Assembly: GCA_036971715.1 (NCBI GenBank)
Contig: JAVHJL010000010.1
Span: 372,001 to 436,000 of the forward strand
Direction: 5' to 3'
Origin: Arthrobotrys musiformis
Lineage: Eukaryota > Ascomycota > Orbiliomycetes > Orbiliales > Orbiliaceae
DNA: 64,000 nucleotides
Under the pieces are notes generated by a model. That model was given only the letters and a program-made list of their open reading frames with translations. It did no database searches and was not told where the DNA came from. How positions within the stretch are numbered: position 1 is the first letter of the stretch; each line of letters starts with the position of its first letter. A program made the translations under genes and the position numbers. This document shows, one piece after another, positions 1 to 11,594 of the stretch.

Positions 1-378
1 TGTCTCCCTCGGAGGAGTTTTAAGGAGTTCTCCTTTCGTTCCTTCCTCTTCCTCCTCCCCTTCTTCCGGTTGCGAAGATGGGATCGCAAAGACGTCGAAT
101 GTGTCTATTGTTTTCGGTTTTGATGTAGCAGACGCAGACGATGGTTTTGTCGCCCTCCCGAAGATTTTACCGTTTTTCGAAAGAAGGGATGGGGAATTTG
201 TGGATTTTCGGGATAGGATGGTGGATTTGTTTGGACGTTTTAGTTTTGTTGATGGTGGGTTTATGTCCTTTGTGAGTGAGGCTTCGAGGTCTTCTGTGAG
301 GAGGAGCATGTCTTTTACACTCGTGAAACGACTGGCCCGTGAAGGGGTTATCGGGGTGGTAGGAGCGGCCGTGGCCAT
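1..378 (-). CDS. 5' part of an unknown gene, cut by the left edge
   Basis: An open frame starts at the ATG at 378 (minus) and runs 126 codons without a stop to base 1. The start context is strong (A at -3, G at +4). The visible N-terminus is hydrophilic and rich in Ser, Thr, Pro and Lys. It has a TPSRASRF stretch near residue 11, a short leucine-rich piece (DMLLLTEDLEASL) around residues 23-35, then basic Ser/Lys-rich sequence and an acidic Glu run near residue 115. There is no signal peptide or membrane segment. The composition suits a nuclear or scaffold protein, but I do not recognise the family. An intron could lie beyond the edge. It is divergent from the proline dehydrogenase gene. Confidence 0.5.
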   Translation of the reverse strand, partial: MATAAPTTPITPSRASRFTSVKDMLLLTEDLEASLTKDINPPSTKLKRPNKSTILSRKSTNSPSLLSKNGKIFGRATKPSSASATSKPKTIDTFDVFAIPSSQPEEGEEEEEGTKGELLKTPPRET

Positions 379-1804
379 GGTTGATGGTCGTGGTAATGGC
401 TGGTTACGTTGTCGATGGTGAATCGATTGAACAAAAACTGTTGATGTCGTCTTGTGGGTTAGAGACTGAGGTTGAGGTCGGTTGAAGTGTTGTGGATTCA
501 AGATCTCCGCAAAACGTGTTGCTTTGGCAACGACGCCGCCTCAACACATGACTTCGCTCTCTCCAAGTTCCCTGTTCCTCGACCTCGTTCAAATATCTGA
601 CAGTCGAGGCACCGTGATGGCTTCAACATCCACCCTGCTCATGCATGCATCTAGGCATCAATTCAACCCAATGGACCTGCTCGTCCGACAATACATTCCA
701 CGGATTTTCTAGTTGCACCACCTGACCACGAGACCTAGCCAGCCATGGCGGAACACCGAAGGCTGCTTGGTGCTTCACTGCAACTACCCCCAAAATCGGC
801 AGGGACGGCTAACAGCGGGCCAGGAACAAGCTGTGAAGAGACATGCATCACGCGGGGCCCTAATACACCCCATCCATACCAGAGCCATACCAGATTACAT
901 TCACGACAACCTAGTAGCTAGTCTGGGGACTAACAACGACGTTATTGCTTGAGCTCCCTTCTCTTCTTTCTTTTTTTTGTTTTTTAACAAAACGAAATTA
1001 GAAAGGCTCTGGGGCCTCTAGGAAATAAGCATCCAATGGGATTTCAATTACGATAAGGAAATACTACCGTTTCCCCTGCGCTCCTTCGACGGAAGATATT
1101 CCCCCCCAAAAAAAATGCTAAGCCTTATCAAGACTCTTGTTCTGGGCCACTCTCTTTTCAAAGCGGGACAGTCCATCCGCTTTAAGCTTATCTTGCTTAT
1201 TCGCCTGCATAGCTAAAAGCAACCTTTTTCGCTGAAGATCCGAAGCTTATCGAAGGTGACCCATGACGCCAGAATACACCCCCAACTTGTGACAAGAACG
1301 GGGGGCGGAACTCTGAATCGGCCGGACAGCTTGCTGGCTTGTCTGTGCGACATCGCGATGGTACCGTGCTCTGCGCCCTCTTCGCCTTCCCTCCCATCTC
1401 TTCCATCAACTATTACGTACTATCGGAGTGATGTATGTCACCATGGTTGATTTAAAAGGGCGGGTTGCATCCGGTGGGTTTTTGGAATGCTCCTATTTGA
1501 ATGATTTTATCTCCCCTCTGGATTTAAATCTACCCAGGCCTTCCTGCCTTGTATACACCATAAAGTTTGAGACAGGCGAAAAAAGGTACTCCAGTGACAA
1601 TCACACAAAATTTACAGCAAGCAAAAAAAATTGGTAATAATTTTTACCTTTCAAATATAATCTACCTTTTGCGCTTTAAATTTTGAACGGTTGAGACTTT
1701 GAAGATATTTGCTCGCGCTGGTTATATCGATATCTCGCTGCCATCGACACTCCCAAAACCACCAATCCGCATCCATCCTCTCCATCAACGCACAAAATCC
1801 AACA
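379..1804. other. Divergent intergenic region, no gene seen
   Basis: It lies between two divergent start codons. It holds several short chance frames but none with a recognisable product. There are T-rich and A-rich tracts around 965-1000 and 1090-1110, typical of fungal promoters. Confidence 0.5.
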
Positions 1805-3241
1805 ATGCTCCGGCGCTCCGGCGTCTCCCTTGTCCACAACCTCTCCCTCACCCCCTCCTCCACCAGATCGATCTTACCGCTGATATGCACACGTAACATA
1901 TCCACCCAACGGCGTCCAAACTCGACCCTTTCCGCCACCGACTCCTTCGCCAGTTCCCACTCTTCCTCATCTTCACTTTCTCACTCCAACCCTAACCCGC
2001 AGTCACCAATCCCACCGCTCTCAACCCTCCCAACCCCATATCTCCTCCGTACGATTCTAATCTGCACCGTCTCGACCTCTCCCTTCCTATCGAACCTCCT
2101 CACAAAGCTCCTACTAACCTACACAGCCTTCCTAACCACCAATCCAATCCCACGGTTCTTCCTAAAACACACATTCTACAACCACTTCTGCGCAGGGAAC
2201 ACACCGCAGGAGATCCAATCAACCTTAACCCGTCTAAAATCCTGGGGATTCCGAGGAATCATCCTAGCCTACGCAAAGGAAGTCGAAGTCCCCGCCAAAC
2301 TCTGCAAATCCAATATCTCGCAGGAACACCTGCAGTCGGATGTGAAGACGTGGAGGGATGCAACGATCCAGACCATCGAGTACGCGGAGCCGAATTCGTT
2401 CGTGTCGGTGAAGTATTCCGGCGCCGGGCCGGCGTGTGTGTTGAATATGGAGACGGATGAGGCGCAGTCGCCTTTGTTCGTGCGGGCTTTGGATGATATT
2501 TGTGCTGCTGCCCAGGTTGGCGGGAAGAATGTGAAGTTACTGTTTGATGCTGAGCAGACGAGGTATCAGGATGCGATGGATGGGTATACTTTATCGCTTA
2601 TGAAGAAGTTTAATACACCCGATCGGATGCCGACGGTGTATAATACCTACCAGATGTATCGAAAAGTCTCCCCCAACAATCTAAAATCACATTTAGAGGC
2701 GGCGAAGAAGCAGGGATTTGGGTTTGGAGCTAAGGTTGTCAGGGGTGCTTATCTACACTCCGATCCTAGGAGTACATTCTGGGAAGGAAAAGAAGGAACG
2801 GACGAAAGTTACAACGGCGGGATTAATCGACTTTTGACTTTCGATAACTCCCGCGGGGCGAAGAATGGTGGGATTAATGTGGGCATTGTCGTTGCATCGC
2901 ATAATCAAACCAGCGTTACGAAGGCGATGGAGACGCTTTCGACGCTTAGGACCGAAGAAGGGGGGAGGTTGTTGGAAGGGAAGGAAGTTACGTTTGCGCA
3001 GTTGGCGGGGATGGCGGATGAGGTTTCTATGAGTGTGATTAATGCGCAGGAGCAGAGTGTTGGGGGTGGGGTTAATGTCGTCAAGTATATCCCCTGGGGT
3101 ACCATGGAGCAGTGTGTGAAGTATTTGCTGAGGCGGGCGGATGAAAATAAAGATGCCCTGGGGAGGACAGGGGAGACGAAGAGGGCGGCTGGGAGGGAGG
3201 TTCTGAGGAGGTTTAAGGGGTTCTTTGGGGTGTCGGCTTAA
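1805..3241 (+). CDS. put1: Proline dehydrogenase, mitochondrial
   Basis: This flavoenzyme oxidises proline to pyrroline-5-carboxylate on the inner mitochondrial membrane, the first step of proline catabolism. The gene is a single 478-codon exon. I chose the ATG at 1805 (context aacaATG) over an in-frame ATG at 1709 because it begins a Ser/Arg-rich presequence without acidic residues (MLRRSGVSL...), as expected for mitochondrial import. A hydrophobic stretch (YLLRTILICTVSTSPF) follows. The family core is clear: SVKYSGAGPA, the LLFDAEQTRYQDAMD block, TVYNTYQMY, GAKVVRGAYLHSD, and near the C-terminus the RRADEN motif that contacts the substrate carboxylate. Length and motif order match fungal Put1. 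There is no intron and no linked P5C dehydrogenase gene in the window. Confidence 0.96.
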   Translation: MLRRSGVSLVHNLSLTPSSTRSILPLICTRNISTQRRPNSTLSATDSFASSHSSSSSLSHSNPNPQSPIPPLSTLPTPYLLRTILICTVSTSPFLSNLLTKLLLTYTAFLTTNPIPRFFLKHTFYNHFCAGNTPQEIQSTLTRLKSWGFRGIILAYAKEVEVPAKLCKSNISQEHLQSDVKTWRDATIQTIEYAEPNSFVSVKYSGAGPACVLNMETDEAQSPLFVRALDDICAAAQVGGKNVKLLFDAEQTRYQDAMDGYTLSLMKKFNTPDRMPTVYNTYQMYRKVSPNNLKSHLEAAKKQGFGFGAKVVRGAYLHSDPRSTFWEGKEGTDESYNGGINRLLTFDNSRGAKNGGINVGIVVASHNQTSVTKAMETLSTLRTEEGGRLLEGKEVTFAQLAGMADEVSMSVINAQEQSVGGGVNVVKYIPWGTMEQCVKYLLRRADENKDALGRTGETKRAAGREVLRRFKGFFGVSA

Positions 3242-4047
3242 TACGCTTTCTTTTCTTTTCTTTCCCCTTTAGAGGTTTAAACTTGTTGGTGATGCATGGA
3301 AGACTATGGGTTTATATTAGATAATATATACGTAGATGGGTGGTTGTGAATGGGTTAGAGGCTGCATTAGACGCTTTATAATGTTACTTTCACTTCATTT
3401 CGATCTTTTCTTCTTGAATTCTATCAATTATTGATTATTTACGTCGAAAATGAAGCATACACGCGAAATTTAGGGATACCAAGAAAGTTATGCCAATCTG
3501 ATGTATGAAATTACAATTAGGTACCCAGGATAACCCTCCTAGGGCACCCGATTGTTCTTGGTTACCGTATATATGTATGTAGGTATGTAAAGCCGAAGAG
3601 CTACCCCCGTCGACACGTAGAAAACAACATGAGAACGACTTTTTCAAAAACAAAACGCCATGATGCAGATGCAGATGCAGATGTGAATGAATGGATGTGT
3701 GAGCGTTAGTAAAAGAAAACTCGTTCCAGAGCCTGGTATGAATAATACAGGCCCAAATGCTGATTAAAAGAAAGATAAAGTGAGTTAAAACAGAAAAATA
3801 ATAAGGGAAAGAATAAAAGGAAAGGGGTATAAGGTTTTTGCGAAAATCAGATATGCAGAGAGTAAAACGAGAAAGAAGGCGGAGACCCCATACATGCATC
3901 CATCCGTACACTTGTGGTATCTTTACAGGATCTAATCGTCCTCCCAGGGGTTATAACAACTGTTGAGTTGGAAAAGGAAAAGAAAAAAGACAAAGGAAAT
4001 TAAATGTGTGTCGATAAGGCTGGAGCGAAAAGAAAGGTATCACGGTT
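3242..4047. other. Convergent intergenic region (3' UTRs), no gene seen
   Basis: It separates two convergent stop codons. It contains A-rich stretches and a short GATGCA repeat near 3662-3685 but no supported coding sequence. A 158-codon minus frame at 3435-3911 looks like chance. Confidence 0.5.
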
Positions 4048-5201
4048 TCACCAGGAGAACCATGACGACTTCTTCTCACCGATTTGATTTCGTCGTTCGT
4101 TGTGGAGTTGTTGGCGACGGATGTGGCGGTTGATGCCCTTTACTGGTGTAGAGTCAGCGGAAACGTGCTCGGTATCACGACGAGCGTTTCCGTTGGCCCG
4201 TTCTTTGGCCCGTTCTTCGACCATTCGGCGGGCATCTTCCTTGCTGAAGATACGGATGTCCATGCAAGATGAGTACCACTAGAATCATAGTTAGTAAAAA
4301 GGACTATTCACTTGTATGGTGTATGATATGGAAGAAGAGACAAACCTCAGTGTAGGTTGGGTCTGGACCAAAGTGCTCAGAGTAGTCCCAAAGCCAGTAG
4401 ACAGTCAGATCCTTTCCGATTTCCGCATTCTCGGGGATTCGGAAAAAGCTACTGCATGGCCCGCCAACACGTGGGTTTTGCGGATCGGCATCCTCGTGGC
4501 CGGTTTCGATGCAGACCGCATCGTCGAAATCCGTCTTTGCCAATAGGAAGCCCTCACCATCGCCGCCGGAACCGTCTGCAGTCCACTCTCGGACACTGGC
4601 GAAGTCACGGTCTGATCTTGGGTTTTGAGTCCCGTACCAGTAAATGATACCGGGGCTTGCCTTAGGACCGTTTTGGCCAGCGAGAGTTTGCCAGATGTGA
4701 CCGTTTTCTAGGTAAGAGGCTTTGATGAGGTCTCCTTGGGTCGCGTTGAGTTGTGGGAATTCTTGTAACTGTCCTGGAGACTGGGTGTTAGGAGCACAGA
4801 CGGGTTGCTTGGACGATGTATCTAGGATACGGAAGGTCGTAAGCGTGTCGATTTCTGTGGATTGGCGGCCGACTGTAGCAGATTGTTAGTATACTGTCTG
4901 GAGGTAGAAGCGAATAATATTCAAGGGAGAGAGGGCATACCATAATTTCTGATGTACCCTGGTGAGGGCGGGAGACTAGGATCAGTCTCGAAGAAGGGTC
5001 CACTCGCGCAAGTAAGCTCGTCGACCTAGAGATGAGAAGGCGAACTAGTTAGCTTTTCGCTCGAGTGTCGTACATATCATTAAGGTGTTTGTTTAGACGT
5101 ACCCAGGAGTGACCATTGACACCAACACCAGTAAGAAGAGCAAGGATGAGTAGGATGTGATGAAGCCCTAGAAGGCTCGAAACCTTCAGAGACGAGTCCA
5201 T
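4048..5201 (-). CDS. Secreted DUF7492-type protein, LPMO-like
   Basis: The spliced model has four exons (5103-5201, 4941-5025, 4346-4872, 4048-4278) and gives 313 residues with every junction in frame. Residues 1-30 are a signal peptide ending VGVNG. Cleavage there would leave His31 at the mature N-terminus (HSWVDEL). The core contains LENGHIWQT, DFDDAVCIETGHED, a GGPCSSFF turn and DLTVYWLWDYSE followed by EVWYSSCMDI. The C-terminal ~60 residues are basic and Arg-rich. This pattern matches, from memory, the fungal DUF7492 family, which resembles copper lytic polysaccharide monooxygenases: an N-terminal His, a second His in the ENGH segment, and an aromatic YW strand. I infer a secreted LPMO-like fold. 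Copper binding and substrate are unproven. Confidence 0.75.
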
Positions 5202-8200
5202 TGTCACGAGTCGAGATCTAGTCAAGTCGATAGGTGAAATGGAGAGGAAGCTTTAAGATGCTTGGTGATCGGTTGGTTTGGTTGATAGTCGTGATTGTTG
5301 CTGATGGTAGATGGTAGATGGTTGGTTGTTGTTGAAGGTTGGAGGAGCGGTGGGAAATATTGTAGGTGGATTTATATCAGAACGTCCAAAGGCTCATGCA
5401 TATAAAAAGTGAAGAGACAACAACTATACTGCTGAGCAGGTGGGTGAGGCCGATAATTAGGAATGAGGCAGAGAATGCTGGGGATAGAGCTGGTATAGGA
5501 ATTCTGCTTCAGCCAGCCAGCCTTCTTCTATCTGATACTAAAGATCCCTCCAAATAGAGCACTATTGAAGCTTCTCCGAGTTTGAAGCTTCTTTTTTCTC
5601 TGTTGTTCTTAGTCGGCCAAACCAAATTATCTTGAGCTTGAGGTTGAAGCTGAGGATGTCGACAACACAATTCTCGGCTGCAAAATACCACACTGAGGTC
5701 CTGCCAAGCGAAGTTATCGGAAAGCGAATGGAGTTGATAAAAAAGTACTCGAAGAGAATGGATATAATAGCTCCAAGATATTCCTGATATCAAGTATCTT
5801 TGCTCTCACGAGGGCAAAGACGGGAATAGATAGTATTAAAATGAATGTACTGTGTGTGTTGTGCCTCTGTAGTACTTTGCTGGCTGATATTATCGCCTAC
5901 AAAAACCTCAAAGAGTGCGAAAGAAGGAAGAATCGAATTGAAACCAAAGAAAAGAGAATGCAAACGAAGGGCACATAAAACAAGTGCTTCTGGGAGATGC
6001 AAGAAAAGTATCTCGATGGATCGAGTGTACAGGCTCCTCTATATACATGAAATCGCACATACATTGTCCTACATACATATCCTATAGGGCATGTCTTTCT
6101 GATCTGTCGCCTCACGGCTCAATGCATGGCATCTGGAAAAAATGCGTATACCCATGATTGACTCGAGTCCCCGCCAACTTCATCACCCGCCTGACAAAAA
6201 AAGAACCAAGCTTTTTTTTCTGCGTTTAACGTTTATTACTGGGATTTTTAGAGCTCCGATCGCGATTCAGTGGACGAGTGGATTGGAGCTCTGAGTGGGG
6301 TGTGGTATATTTAGCTCTCGCTCTTTTCTAGTTCTCTTAATATCGCCAACCAGTACAAATGTAATAATATATTGGGGGCGAAAATCTTTTTTGGACTTTT
6401 AATATCGGTAACTGGAGCTACCATGCGTTATTCGCAAGCCATAGGCCCATGGGAAACCCGTGGCTGTCAATGCTCCCCGGACCATGAGCGCGAGTGTGGG
6501 CGGAATAAGAAAACATGAGCACAATCGCCAAGAGGTGTATGTCGTGCGATATGTTCGTGATCGAGATCTTGGAACCGGTTTTTCCCTTCTCTCTCTCTCT
6601 GTACTGTGCAGTATATCTTTAAACTTGCATCGTTTCAAGATGACATGTTGAAGACGTGGGTTCTCGAGTGACGGTAGCCAATAGACGGTGTCCATGAAGG
6701 TATCTTCAATCATCTCTGACGACCGTGCCAGCGCAGCAGAGTTTGTAAAGATGAGTCGATTCACGTTTCCCCCCCACCGCTCCACTTCTTCAAGAATCGG
6801 CGGGCGCAGATGATGAATAATCCCCGAACGAGAAACAATACAATGCTAGTGCGAATGAGCCTAAAAAATTGTTTTAGTAAGTGGCCAGTGCCTTCCCCCG
6901 CGAGTCGCATTACAATGTAAACGACAGGTCCAGAGTCAATTTCTCGCACTGTACCAACAGCCGCCGTGCATGTTCGCTTAAGCACCCTCCCTTGGCCCAC
7001 TCGTTCCCATGCACCCGGTCTAATTTGCAAGAAAAACAAAAAAAGGGTCCAGATTTAAACAGGGCGAGTAAAAAATCAAAAAATAGAACATGCGTAATAT
7101 TAATTTGTGCATGTCGCCTGGCGAGACAGAGGCATGGTCGGCCATCCTTCGGGGTTTGGTGGTGGGAGCTTCACCCAAGACTGGGAAAAAAAATTGATGA
7201 GATGTCAAGTCACAAGAGATCTTTCCCCATTGACAGGCGTGTTCCCGGAGGCTGGGGATTTGTTGGTTTTTGTGTAGTCAGTTAGTTGCAGAGGTTTGGA
7301 GACGACGAATAGGATGTCTTCCTGCTATCCTGGTGATCGGAACGTGATACAGGTTGATAGAAATAGAGTGCATGAACGATGGAGCGCCCTGAACCACGTC
7401 GGTCTTTCTTTCTTCCCTGCACCTGCTCCTCCTCCTCTCGATCCTCGAAAAGGAAACTTCTTTTATGCATCCTGTAGATCTATAGACAGGAATGCACACA
7501 TGCATGCATCTAACTCTCGACCCAGAGCCAAGGACACCGAAGGAATGTTGAATTTTTTCAAGGCAGTCGTCACAGAAATGTTCAACACGCGTAGTTTGTG
7601 GTAGCACGGTTTCAACGATTCTAATTCGCCAGAACCACAACATCAGATGAAACAAGCTAGACCGCTCTCGCTCGACCGTTAGAACCTGCAGTAGTTCAGG
7701 ACTTAGAGTCCCAGCTAGCTAGCTAGCGACCCGTCTACCGACCCGTAGACGTAGAGACTATATATGTGGGTCGGGGACGAACGGTTCATCACTTCTAAGA
7801 GCCGTTGGCAATACCCGAAACGCAAATAAAACACCACCCCTCTGGTTCTTCAATATCCGTTGGTTGGAACGGTTTTTACGATGCAAATGTTGAGTACTTC
7901 GATACCAGCACTCGGTGCTTAGATAAAACGAATGCGTATGCTTGTTTCCATTTCTTCATTACAAATCGTTATGTTATTTTCCAATTGGATAGCCCGGTAA
8001 CTCAGCTAGCTTGAAAGCTCAAAAGGCTCCACAAGCAAGCTCGGGCAGAAGCTACCCTTCAAGCCCCCAAAGCAATAGAAAGAACCGCACTTTCTCACAA
8101 GCTCTCGACGAACAAAACACTAAAAACTCTTTTAGTAACTAATCAATGAGTCCGTTCTTTTGCCCCTTCTCTCCACCAAAACTAAAAAGTGATTCCATGA

Positions 8201-8313
8201 TCCCGCCCCAAAGTCGCTTCGCATTCAAGTTTTACAGAGAATAGTAAAAAGGAAAAAAGAGGAAGAAAAAAGAAAGTATATCAGAGAACAATGACAGTAA
8301 TGTCCAAACGCTT
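5202..8313. other. 3.1-kb intergenic region, no gene seen
   Basis: It holds the 5' flank of the secreted LPMO-like gene and the 3' flank of the UGP1 gene. All frames are under 135 codons and lack recognisable domains, good start contexts or paired splice sites. Features seen are a small perfect inverted repeat (GTCTAC-cgaccc-GTAGAC, about 7731-7748) just after an AGCT run near 7715, and several homopurine tracts. A noncoding transcript cannot be excluded. Confidence 0.4.
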
Positions 8314-10321
8314 TTAGTGCTCGAGCAGACGAAGAGATCCTTGGACGACGACGTTCTCAAGGATACTTCCTGGTGGGATATCAATGGTGCTACCCTCGCT
8401 CGCCACGATAATGACAGTCCCTAGATAACAATTAGCATATGCGCCCTTGATGAATTGTAGTGGGGGTATGGATGTGAATACTAACCCTTCAAAGTAACCT
8501 TCCTGCCTAGATTGACAGCTCCAATAATAGTCAAGTGGTCCAATTCCAACATCCTAGGAATGCTCGGGATCCTCTTCTGGAAGTCCGAGACCTTCTTGAA
8601 GTGTGTTCCGAGCTTAATCAATGGCGCCGGTCCGAATCGCGAGGCGTCGATGGTCAACTGTCCGTGCTTGAGAGAGTACAAGTCCGACTTGACGAGCATC
8701 AAATCGGAACAGGTCTTGACGGGCAAGAAACGGCGACGTGGGACGTTAACACCGTGCGAACCCTTGAAGTGTCTGATAGCGGCACCGACGGCAGTTTCCA
8801 ACTGGACAACCGACAAGTCGGATTCACCCTTGCCGACCGAGATGTTCTTGTGGTTAGGAATGATCTCGAGCTCGAGTTCGTTGTTCTCAACAACACGCTT
8901 GATGGCCTTAAGGCTCAACCAGATGTTGTTGGTGTTGAAGTACTTGAACTTCTTGATGGACTTGAAGTCCTGCTCGTGTTCCTTTGGAACCTGTGCGATT
9001 TCGAGCAACCGAACGGTACCTTCGTAATCAATAATGGTGCCACCCTTAACGTCGGCCTTGGTCTTGTCTGTAAGTTCCATGATGTACTCGGATCCGGTAT
9101 CGTTCAAGTGCTGGAGAATGTTCAAGTCAACGACGGCACCCAAGTTGTCAACGTTGCTCAAGAACAGCCATTCAACACCGGAATCGATAAGCTGGTCCAG
9201 GATACCGGAGTTGTTAAGGGACTCGAAGACGTCACCGTGGCCGGGTGGGTACCAGTTCTCAATCGAGGAGTCAAACTCCTTGGGGACGGGTAGGGAGGAG
9301 TCCTTGTGGATACGTGGGAAGCGGGATTGGTTGAAGGTAAGGATATCAATGTTGTGACCCTCGTACTTCTTGATGATGCTCTGGGTATCGTCATTGGTGT
9401 TGAACGAGTTCATAAGAACGAATGGAACATTGACTTTGTGGGTGTGGTTGAGGTATTCGATCTGACGGACGGAGAGATCGAGGAAGGACATGCCATCACG
9501 AACTTCGATGACGGACTTAGGGCCGACACAACCCATAGAGGTACCGAGACCACCATTGAGCTTGAGGACGGCGAGCTTGTTCAGGAGGTCGGTATTTTTG
9601 GACTCTGGGAGGGTATTGTAGTCGATGACCTGCTTGGGGTTTGGAGGGGCGATAAGATCCCAATCCCTGCTCGTTCGATTAGCCAACATGCATCTTGCAG
9701 CCGATAGCGGGGTGATTGAGGGGTAACGTACAGCGTAGCACCCTTGGCTTTGTCCTGAAGGTATCGACGGAAGAGGGCGAAGAAGTTGTCCATCTCCGTC
9801 TCGAACTTCTGTAATCCCCAAAATTGTATTAGCGAATTCTGCCGTCATAGATGGTTTTTCAATTAGAAAACGGGGGTATGAGGATCGTACCTTCTTAGCC
9901 TGGGGGTCCTTGACGGTATCGGCCAGTCTGTTCAAGGCATTTCGCATCTGGCTAGCAGCCACCGATGTCGATGTATTATCGAAAGCCTGCCCGTAGAGAT
10001 AGAATTGTCAGTATAACAATTTCACCGATTCTATACCATATATTGGCGAACTCCGTCGCGCTAGAGCCAGTAATCCGGCCAAAACTCGAACCTTCAGCGA
10101 CCGCCTTCTCTGCCTAGGCGACTCTGGCATCGAGAATAGGTCGTCGTATTGACTCGTATCGTATTGTATTGCGTCGAATTGCATCGAATGGTATTGTCTC
10201 ACGAGGAAATGGAGAAGAATTGGGAACTCACGAAGGCACTCTGGGACTTTGGATGTCTTCTAGACGTCGGGAAGCCCTCAGGGTTCAGCAGAGAGCTGCC
10301 GCTGAAAGAGAGTTTCGACAT
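8314..10321 (-). CDS. UGP1: UTP-glucose-1-phosphate uridylyltransferase
   Basis: It makes UDP-glucose from UTP and glucose-1-phosphate in the cytosol, feeding cell-wall glucan, glycogen, trehalose and glycoprotein synthesis. The five-exon model is 10232-10321, 9891-9986, 9732-9808, 8486-9666 and 8314-8420; it totals 516 residues, the usual fungal length. The nucleotide-binding loop LKLNGGLGTSMGCVGPKS, VPFVLMNSFNT, NWYPPGHGDVF, the FLSNVDNLGA metal/uridine site, and KTCSDLMLVKSDLY are all present. The C-terminal left-handed beta-helix part ends IVASEGSTIDIPPGSILENVVVQGSLRLLEH. The start at 10321 gives MSKLSFSGSS, and exon 2 restores the expected coiled-coil N-terminus (QMRNALNRLADTVKD). Confidence 0.97.
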
Positions 10322-10392
10322 TTTGAGGTAATTGATACGTAGAACCGGTAAACAGTAATTGGTATGGTAGTATTAACGACGACGACGTCTGT

Positions 10393-11223
10393 CTGTGTAT
10401 CTTTTGAAGTTCTCGTGGTCAGTATAATTGCAGAGAACCGGCGAGATTGGATATATCAAGTGAAGTGTAACAGAGAAGGAGAGGAGGAAAGAAAGGGAGA
10501 AAGAAGGTCGAGGCGGGTGGTTTTTGAGGCTAGCTATTACGTAGGGGAGGGAGAGAGACAAATAGTCCGAACCGACCAGACCAGACCGGGGCCAAATCCA
10601 CATCAACGTCAAGATCCACCGTACAGGCAGTTCGCTGTCAAAACTGAGGGATATATGGACCAAGCTGAGGTAGGTAATCCAAATTCAAAGTCTCAAAAAT
10701 TCTCTCAGGATACTATTAATATAATATCCGAACCAGCAGCAATTACAGCGGTGGTAAATTGTTCGACTGTCGTCGTGCTCGAGGATGGCAATTCGGAGAG
10801 CCAATTATGTCATGGCGGATGGCCATGCAATGCAAAGCTGCACCGTCCAACCAACGTCCATCAGATCAAACGGCTATCGATAATGGCTCGCTCGTGCCAT
10901 GTACCGTGCATGTATGTACGATGTACAAGCCACACGCCGACCATCCCTCCGACATTCTTCCATTGCATCGAATATAATGATGCCCCTCCAACGGAAGACT
11001 GGCCGAAAGAAACGGGAGAGCAAAAAAAAAAACTCTTTCGAGTTGGTAATGTAACGCGATTACATATTATTGCCACCGACGATGCAAAAGAGCGACGAAG
11101 AAAGGAGATTTCAGAAGGCAAAAAAGAAAAAGGAAAAAAGGAAATAAAGAAGAAAAAAGCATTTTGTCGAGACTCGTAAATTAAAGCTAGCTCAGACGAA
11201 ATCAAAGTGGGGCCAAACCTTAC
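10393..11223 (-). other. Probable 5'-UTR intron of UGP1
   Basis: On the minus strand a textbook donor (CAG|GTAAGG) sits at 11223. Candidate acceptors (acacag, acagacag) lie at about 10389-10393, some 70 nt before the UGP1 start codon. A minus TATA-like sequence at 11586-11594 would place a leader exon just upstream of the donor. The frames inside show no coding character. The acceptor choice is uncertain. Confidence 0.45.
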
Positions 11224-11585
11224 CTGAATAGGACGACGAGACTGAACGGCTTCCCAACAGCTACGCAATTGTCGACAGCTAACAGAAAGAGGAACCCAAG
11301 TACTCTAGGAGAACAGGTTTCCACTGATCAAAAAGAAGAGATAGAAGGATCTAAGACCGATCAAGATCTGAAGAGGCCGACAGGAAGAGGCAATTAACCG
11401 GGGAAATGCTCGGAAATGCCTTTGTTGCTTGAATTGATGAAAATGAGAAGAATCTCAAGATTTCGAGGACCCTCTCTCACTCAATTTATAGCTCAACGGT
11501 TAGCTAGTTAGGTGACGGGAAACAGGACTGGAACTTGCGACGGAGAAAGAAGACCTCAAAGCCCAGAAAGGGGGGACTCGATCCT

Positions 11586-11594
11586 CTTTTTATA
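11586..11594 (-). promoter_or_regulatory. TATA-like element upstream of UGP1
   Basis: It reads TATAAAAAG on the minus strand, about 360 nt upstream of the putative leader donor. A second TATAAATTG lies nearer, at 11482-11490. Either could set the start of the long UGP1 leader. Confidence 0.35.

Noticed and set aside
1709..1804. N-terminal extension of proline dehydrogenase from the ATG at 1709
   Set aside because: The ATG at 1805 has a better context and begins a proper mitochondrial presequence; the extension has no family counterpart that I know.
8535..9293. 252-codon frame antisense to UGP1
   Set aside because: Shadow of a strongly conserved coding exon on the other strand.
10364..11179. 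271-codon plus-strand frame
   Set aside because: It overlaps the probable UGP1 leader, has Arg/Lys/Glu-rich low-complexity content and no domain.
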